Made by a program: the position numbers and the translations under genes | Notes under the pieces: generated by a model | The model's input: only the letters and a program-made list of their open reading frames with translations | Told to the model about the DNA's origin: nothing | Databases searched by the model: none | NCBI RefSeq assembly: GCF_002117935.1 | Contig: NZ_BDJE01000048.1 | Span: 1-64,000, forward strand | Source of the DNA: Nocardioides sp. PD653-B2 | Lineage (GTDB): Bacteria; Actinomycetota; Actinomycetes; Propionibacteriales; Nocardioidaceae | Length of the DNA stretch: 64,000 nt | Reading direction: 5' to 3' | Shown here: positions 60,365 to 64,000 of the stretch, piece by piece | Layout of the letters: each line of letters opens with the position of its first letter | Position numbering within the stretch: position 1 is the first letter of the stretch

Positions 60365-61327
60365 ATGAGCGATCTACTGGCGGTCGACGCCACGGGCGTC
60401 ACGAAGACCTTCGGAGCGGTCCGCGCGGTGGACGACGTCTCCGTCCGGGTGGCCGCGGGGGAGGTGTACGGCGTCCTCGGCCCCAACGGGGCCGGGAAGA
60501 CGACGTTCCTCCGCATGCTGTTCGGGCTCATCCGGCCCGACGCCGGCACGATCAGCGTGCTCGGGAAGACCTGGGACGACGACGGCGTCGGCGTGCTGGA
60601 CGGCGTCGGCGGTTTCATCGAGAGCCCGAGGTTCTACCCCTACCTGACCGGCCGGCAGAACCTCGAGGGCCTCGCGCTCCTCGACGGCGGCGTCCGCCCC
60701 GGCCTCCTGGAGGAGGTGCTCGCGCTGGTCGAGATGACCGACCGCGCCGACCAGAAGGTGGGTGGCTACTCCTACGGGATGCGCCAGCGCCTCGGGGTGG
60801 CTGCGAGCCTCCTGCGCGAGCCCCGCCTGCTCGTCCTCGACGAGCCGGCCAACGGTCTGGACCCCGCCGGTATCCGCGACATGCGTGCGCTGGTCAAGCG
60901 GCTCGCCGCGAGCGGGCTGACGGTGCTCCTCAGCTCACACGACATGGACGAGGTCGAGGAGATCTGCGACAACGTCACCATCATGAAGCGCGGGACCGTC
61001 GCCTTCCACGGCACCATCTCCGAGCTGCGGACGATGGCACCCGACCCCGGCTACCTCCTCGCCACGACCGACGACACCCGCGCACTCGCCCTCGCCGAGG
61101 AGCACCCCGCCCTGCAGGTCGTGCGCGACCCCGAGGCAGCCCTGGTCGTGACCGGCCGCCGGGAGGACGTCTCGACGTTCGTCTCGGGGCTCGTGCGCGC
61201 CGGGATCGACCTGCTCGCGTTCAACCCGACCCAGACGCCGCTGGAGGCACTGTTCTTCATGCTCACCGACGACTCCACCCATCAGACCCTCGACCGGCCG
61301 GTCGAGCTCACGAAGGCCGCCCGGTGA
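60365..61327 (+). CDS. ABC transporter ATP-binding protein
   Basis: A 320-residue ATPase of the drug/antimicrobial-peptide export type. Walker A GPNGAGKTT (about residues 42-50), signature YSYGMRQRLGVAASL and Walker B LLVLDEPANGLD are present, followed by a C-terminal extension of about 100 residues. It would power the permease encoded next. The neighbouring two-component system suggests induction by envelope stress or an antibiotic. Confidence 0.92.
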   Translation: MSDLLAVDATGVTKTFGAVRAVDDVSVRVAAGEVYGVLGPNGAGKTTFLRMLFGLIRPDAGTISVLGKTWDDDGVGVLDGVGGFIESPRFYPYLTGRQNLEGLALLDGGVRPGLLEEVLALVEMTDRADQKVGGYSYGMRQRLGVAASLLREPRLLVLDEPANGLDPAGIRDMRALVKRLAASGLTVLLSSHDMDEVEEICDNVTIMKRGTVAFHGTISELRTMAPDPGYLLATTDDTRALALAEEHPALQVVRDPEAALVVTGRREDVSTFVSGLVRAGIDLLAFNPTQTPLEALFFMLTDDSTHQTLDRPVELTKAAR

Positions 61328-62199
61328 GCACGGCGACCACCGCGCCCGTCACCCCGGGTGACACCACCTCCAGGACCGACCGCCGTCCCGGCCTCCTCGC
61401 ACCGCTGCGGTGGGAGGTGCGCAAGCTTCGCGCCCAGTACCGCGCGAAGGCCGTGCTCATCGGGGCCGTCCTGCTCCCGATCATCGTCGTGGTGGTCATC
61501 CACGGCCAGTCGCGTCCCCCGAAGGACACGCTCTTCGGCCGGTTCGCCACCGTGAACGGCTACGCGATCGCCCTACTCGTCCTCGGCTTCGCGGCACAGT
61601 GGGTCCTGCCGCTCCTCACGGCGGTCGTGGCCGGCGACATCTTCGCCAGCGAGGACCAACACGGCACCTGGAAGACCGTGCTCACGCGCTCCACCAGCAG
61701 GGGCAGCCTCTTCGCGGCCAAAGCGGTCACCGCCGCCGGCTTCGCCGTCCTCGTCCTGGTCGTCCTCGCGGCCGCCACCATCGCCTCGAGCCTGCTCGTC
61801 GTCGGGCACCAACCCCTGATCGGGCTCTCCGGACAGACCATCCCGGCCGCCGAGGCACTGCGGCTCGTGGCCCTCAGCTGGGCGACCATGCTGCCCCCGA
61901 TGCTCGGGTTCACCTGCCTGGCCATCCTGCTCTCGGTGTGGTCCCGCAACCCCGCGGTCGGCATCGCCGCACCGGTCGTGATCGGCATGGTGATGCAGCT
62001 GGTCGGCGCCCTCGGCGGCGTCGAGCCGATCCGCCCGTTCCTGCTCACGACCCCGTTCGAGGCCTGGCACGGCCTGCTCGCCGACCCCCGGTTCACCGGG
62101 CCGCTGACCGACGGGCTGCTCACCAGCGCCGTCTGGTGCGCCGTGTGCCTGGGCGCTGCCTTCGTCCTGCTCCGCCGACGCGACATCACTGGAGGCTGA
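61324..62199 (+). CDS. ABC-2 type permease
   Basis: A 291-residue membrane protein with about six hydrophobic segments, starting after a polar N-terminus (AKAVLIGAVLLPIIVVVVIHG). GDIFASEDQHGTWKTVLTRS is the cytoplasmic segment typical of ABC-2 permeases. GTG at 61324 overlaps the ATPase stop (GTGA). Confidence 0.9.
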   Translation: MSTATTAPVTPGDTTSRTDRRPGLLAPLRWEVRKLRAQYRAKAVLIGAVLLPIIVVVVIHGQSRPPKDTLFGRFATVNGYAIALLVLGFAAQWVLPLLTAVVAGDIFASEDQHGTWKTVLTRSTSRGSLFAAKAVTAAGFAVLVLVVLAAATIASSLLVVGHQPLIGLSGQTIPAAEALRLVALSWATMLPPMLGFTCLAILLSVWSRNPAVGIAAPVVIGMVMQLVGALGGVEPIRPFLLTTPFEAWHGLLADPRFTGPLTDGLLTSAVWCAVCLGAAFVLLRRRDITGG

Positions 62200-62204
62200 A
62201 CCCC

Positions 62205-62987
62205 ATGCGTCGAACCATCCTCGTCGTCCTCGCCGCTCTCGTGGCGGTCATCGCCCTCGGCTCGGCCGTCGTCGCCACCAGCGGCGACAGCAGCACCGTC
62301 ACCAGGCCCCGCCTCGAGCGGTCGCTGACCACCACCTTCGCCAACCTGTACGTCGACCAGGCCCGCATCGAGGGCCGCGACATCACCGCCTCGTCGCTGC
62401 ACGCCACGAGCATGTGCGACAAGGCCGGCGCCGAGAACAAGGACGTAGGCCCGGGCGGCGACTGGGTCTGCCTCGTGAGCTGGACCGACCCCGAGGTGCC
62501 CATGCCGCCGGAGGGGTACGGCAAGTTCGAGCTCAACGTGCACAGCAACGACTGCTACACGGCGGGCGGGCCCAGCAAGCTGACCGGGTTCCTCACCATG
62601 ACCGACGCCCACGGGCGCGAGGTCACCAACCCCGTCTTCGAGTTCGACGGGTGCTTCGACCCGAACGGCGACGACACCCCCACCGGGATCGTGTTCCCCT
62701 CGCTGCTCAGCGTCGCCAGCACCACCGTCACCCCCGACGCCGACGGGAAGGCCGGCCTCCAGGTCACGTGCGGCACCGGCGAGAAGGGCTGCGCAGGGAC
62801 GGTCGTCGCCGTCGCGGGAGGCCAGGAGCTCGGGAGCATGCCGATCGACCTGGCGGAGGAGGCGACCGCGACGCTGCCCCTCCCCACCGCTGTCCCGCCC
62901 GGCGCCACCGAGGTCACCTTCACCGTGCACCTGACGACCGGTGCCGGACCGACGAGCCCGGTCACCCTCCCGGTCCAGGCGCCGTGA
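62205..62987 (+). CDS. Exported protein of unknown function
   Basis: A 260-residue protein with an N-terminal signal or anchor (MRRTILVVLAALVAVIALGS). The outer part has six cysteines in pairs (MCDKAG, WVCLV, NDCYT, DGCFD, VTCGTG, KGCAG), likely disulfide-bonded. No family is recognised. ATG at 62205 follows GGAGG. It is the last gene of the ABC operon and its 3' end overlaps the convergent membrane-protein gene by 26 bases. Confidence 0.8.
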   Translation: MRRTILVVLAALVAVIALGSAVVATSGDSSTVTRPRLERSLTTTFANLYVDQARIEGRDITASSLHATSMCDKAGAENKDVGPGGDWVCLVSWTDPEVPMPPEGYGKFELNVHSNDCYTAGGPSKLTGFLTMTDAHGREVTNPVFEFDGCFDPNGDDTPTGIVFPSLLSVASTTVTPDADGKAGLQVTCGTGEKGCAGTVVAVAGGQELGSMPIDLAEEATATLPLPTAVPPGATEVTFTVHLTTGAGPTSPVTLPVQAP

Positions 62988-63837
62988 CCTCGGCTCCGGT
63001 CCCGGAGATGGGCGGGTCTTCGTGCTCGCCGGACCCGCCCGGCCCCTCGGACGCCTCCGGCTCCTCGGGTCCGTCCGGCTCGTCGACCTCGTCGCCCGGG
63101 TCGTCGGTGGGCTCGCCTTCGGACGGGTCGCCGGCGTGGTCGTCACCCTGGTCGTCACCCTGGTCGTCGGCCTGGTCGTCGGCCTGGTCGTCCGACCCGC
63201 CACTTCCGGACGGCTGGTCCTCCGGCTCCGGGCCGGTGCCGTCGTGCTCGTGCTCGTGAGCGGGCGCGGCGGGCGGCTCGGTCGGGTCGGGCTGCGCCGA
63301 GGGGGACGGTGCGGCGGGCGCCGGCGCGGTGGATCTCGGGGTGGACGCCGGGGTGGACGTCGGGGTGGACGTCGGGATGGGTGACCCGGGGTGCGGCCGT
63401 GTGCTCAGCTGGTGCCGCGGGTGCGCGGGCTGGGGGCGGAGCGGCTCGTGCCGTGGCTGGGGGTCCGGGTCGCCCGAGCCCGGCAACAGGCCGTGGTGGT
63501 GCGCGATCCCGATGCCGGCTACCGCGGCCCCGGCTCCGACGCCGATCGCGATCTGGACGCCGAGCCCCAACCCGAGGAAGGTCCGCGTGGCCCGGCGCCA
63601 CCAGGCCACCGGCCGTGGCCGCGGCCCGGGGGAGCGCCGCCCGGGTGCCAACCAGGAGCCCAGCTCGAGGGACGGTGCGGGCGCGGGTGCGTCCACCAGG
63701 GCGGTCCGCAACGCCGCCAGGGCATCGGTGAGCTCACGGAGATCGCCCTCGGGACGGGACGTCGCGGCGCCCGGACCGCGGCCGCGGGCGTCGGCGATGA
63801 CGGCCTCGGCCTGGTCGTGCGTGAGCAGTGACGTCAT
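62962..63837 (-). CDS. Membrane protein next to ECF sigma factor, anti-sigma candidate
   Basis: A 291-residue protein. The N-terminal ~80 residues are cytoplasmic, a membrane segment lies near 88-112 (FLGLGLGVQIAIGVGAGAAV), and the rest is a Pro/Thr-rich then Asp/Gln-rich low-complexity tail with TSTP and DDQ/DDQ-type repeats. The start overlaps the sigma-factor stop (ATGA). Position and topology suggest an anti-sigma or sigma-linked regulator, but no anti-sigma zinc motif is seen. Confidence 0.7.
   Translation of the reverse strand: MTSLLTHDQAEAVIADARGRGPGAATSRPEGDLRELTDALAALRTALVDAPAPAPSLELGSWLAPGRRSPGPRPRPVAWWRRATRTFLGLGLGVQIAIGVGAGAAVAGIGIAHHHGLLPGSGDPDPQPRHEPLRPQPAHPRHQLSTRPHPGSPIPTSTPTSTPASTPRSTAPAPAAPSPSAQPDPTEPPAAPAHEHEHDGTGPEPEDQPSGSGGSDDQADDQADDQGDDQGDDHAGDPSEGEPTDDPGDEVDEPDGPEEPEASEGPGGSGEHEDPPISGTGAEVTAPGPGG
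63137..63192. repeat. 12-bp tandem repeat inside the membrane-protein gene
   Basis: Five copies of TGGTCGTC at a 12-base period (63137, 63149, 63161, 63173, 63185). On the minus strand they encode the DDQ-containing repeats of the protein at 62962-63837. A second 12-base periodicity, based on GGGGTGGACGTC, lies near 63338-63377. Confidence 0.8.
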
Positions 63838-64000
63838 GACGTCGGCTTCCTCTCGGGAACGGCGGGTCGGGTGACCTGGGGGTGGGCGGCGAGCGAGCGG
63901 CGCAGTGCGTCGAGGCCGCGGCGCTGCAGGGACTTGACGGTGCCGACCCGCTTGCCCATCACGGTCGCCGTCTGCTCCAGGGAGAGATCGCCGACCAGCC
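63834..64000 (-). CDS. ECF-type RNA polymerase sigma factor, C-terminus (partial)
   Basis: The last 54 or so codons of a sigma factor that enters from the right edge. The sequence DLSLEQTATVMGKRVGTVKSL is the helix-turn-helix of region 4 (with GKRVGTVKSLQRRGLDALRR). The stop overlaps the downstream membrane-protein gene (ATGA). The subgroup cannot be decided from this fragment. Confidence 0.88.
   Translation of the reverse strand, partial: LVGDLSLEQTATVMGKRVGTVKSLQRRGLDALRRSLAAHPQVTRPAVPERKPTS

Noticed and set aside
63137..63192. CRISPR-like repeat array
   Set aside because: Copies are contiguous 12-mers in frame within a protein gene, with no spacers.

Overview
The window is GC-rich, densely packed chromosomal DNA from an actinobacterium. 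The evidence is the codon bias, the many GTG starts, the frequent 1- to 14-base gene overlaps, several leaderless-type starts, a partial F420-biosynthesis gene (fbiC) and a DosR-like box. A Nocardioides-type organism (Propionibacteriales) fits, but the genus is inferred. Almost all of 1.3-56 kb is a catabolic island for aromatic compounds and small hydroxy acids. No rRNA, tRNA, CRISPR array, prophage or complete insertion sequence was seen.

Layout. (1) 1-246: start of fbiC, minus strand. (2) 412-1188: IclR regulator, followed by an IS3-type transposase remnant. (3) 1360-8262, minus strand: acyl-CoA ligase, three-part molybdenum hydroxylase and an enoyl-CoA hydratase; the iron-sulfur subunit is fused to a CoxG-like domain. 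A PadR regulator diverges from this operon. (4) 8904-17217, minus strand: one long operon of MHS-type transporter, short-chain dehydrogenase, aldehyde dehydrogenase, UbiD, UbiX, cytochrome P450, [3Fe-4S]-type ferredoxin and ferredoxin reductase, which looks like uptake, oxidation and decarboxylation of an aromatic compound. (5) 17678-30883, plus strand: two hydroxyacid dehydrogenases, GntR regulator, RraA-like aldolase/decarboxylase, iron alcohol dehydrogenase, aldehyde dehydrogenase, glycerate kinase, a sugar-type ABC importer, a metallo-beta-lactamase-fold hydrolase and a cysteine-desulfurase-like enzyme. (6) 30986-39347: a GntR-controlled set (quinone-oxidoreductase-like, isochorismatase-like, MhpC-like hydrolase, MhpB-type extradiol dioxygenase), then an IclR gene diverging from hydratase, acetaldehyde dehydrogenase and aldolase. 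(7) 39448-56108: Rieske ferredoxin, IclR and an unknown protein (minus), diverging from a long plus-strand operon: two extradiol dioxygenases, histidine phosphatase, a split PEP-synthase-like pair, Rieske oxygenase, zinc-ribbon protein, HAD hydrolase, PDR-type reductase and a full meta-cleavage lower pathway. (8) 56.4-64 kb: ordinary chromosome (YkvA-like protein, CorA, two-component system, ABC exporter, secreted protein, anti-sigma candidate, ECF sigma factor).

The most interesting part is 41.4-56.1 kb. The two PEP-synthase-like proteins match the split architecture of phenylphosphate synthase and of the actinobacterial phenol-phosphorylating pairs CreHI and HpeHI. Here they sit with a phosphatase, a Rieske oxygenase and its reductase, and extradiol dioxygenases. 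This suggests that a phenolic substrate is phosphorylated, oxidised by the Rieske enzyme, dephosphorylated to a catechol and ring-cleaved. That order is inferred. The last gene, a 2-hydroxymuconic-semialdehyde dehydrogenase, carries an in-frame TAG, so the hydrolytic branch may carry the flux. A palindrome of form GTTCCR-N5-YGGAAC occurs in both divergent promoters next to IclR genes and may link the two meta-cleavage operons.

Start codons were chosen by eye from ribosome-binding sites, overlaps and family length; alternatives are given where the choice is open.
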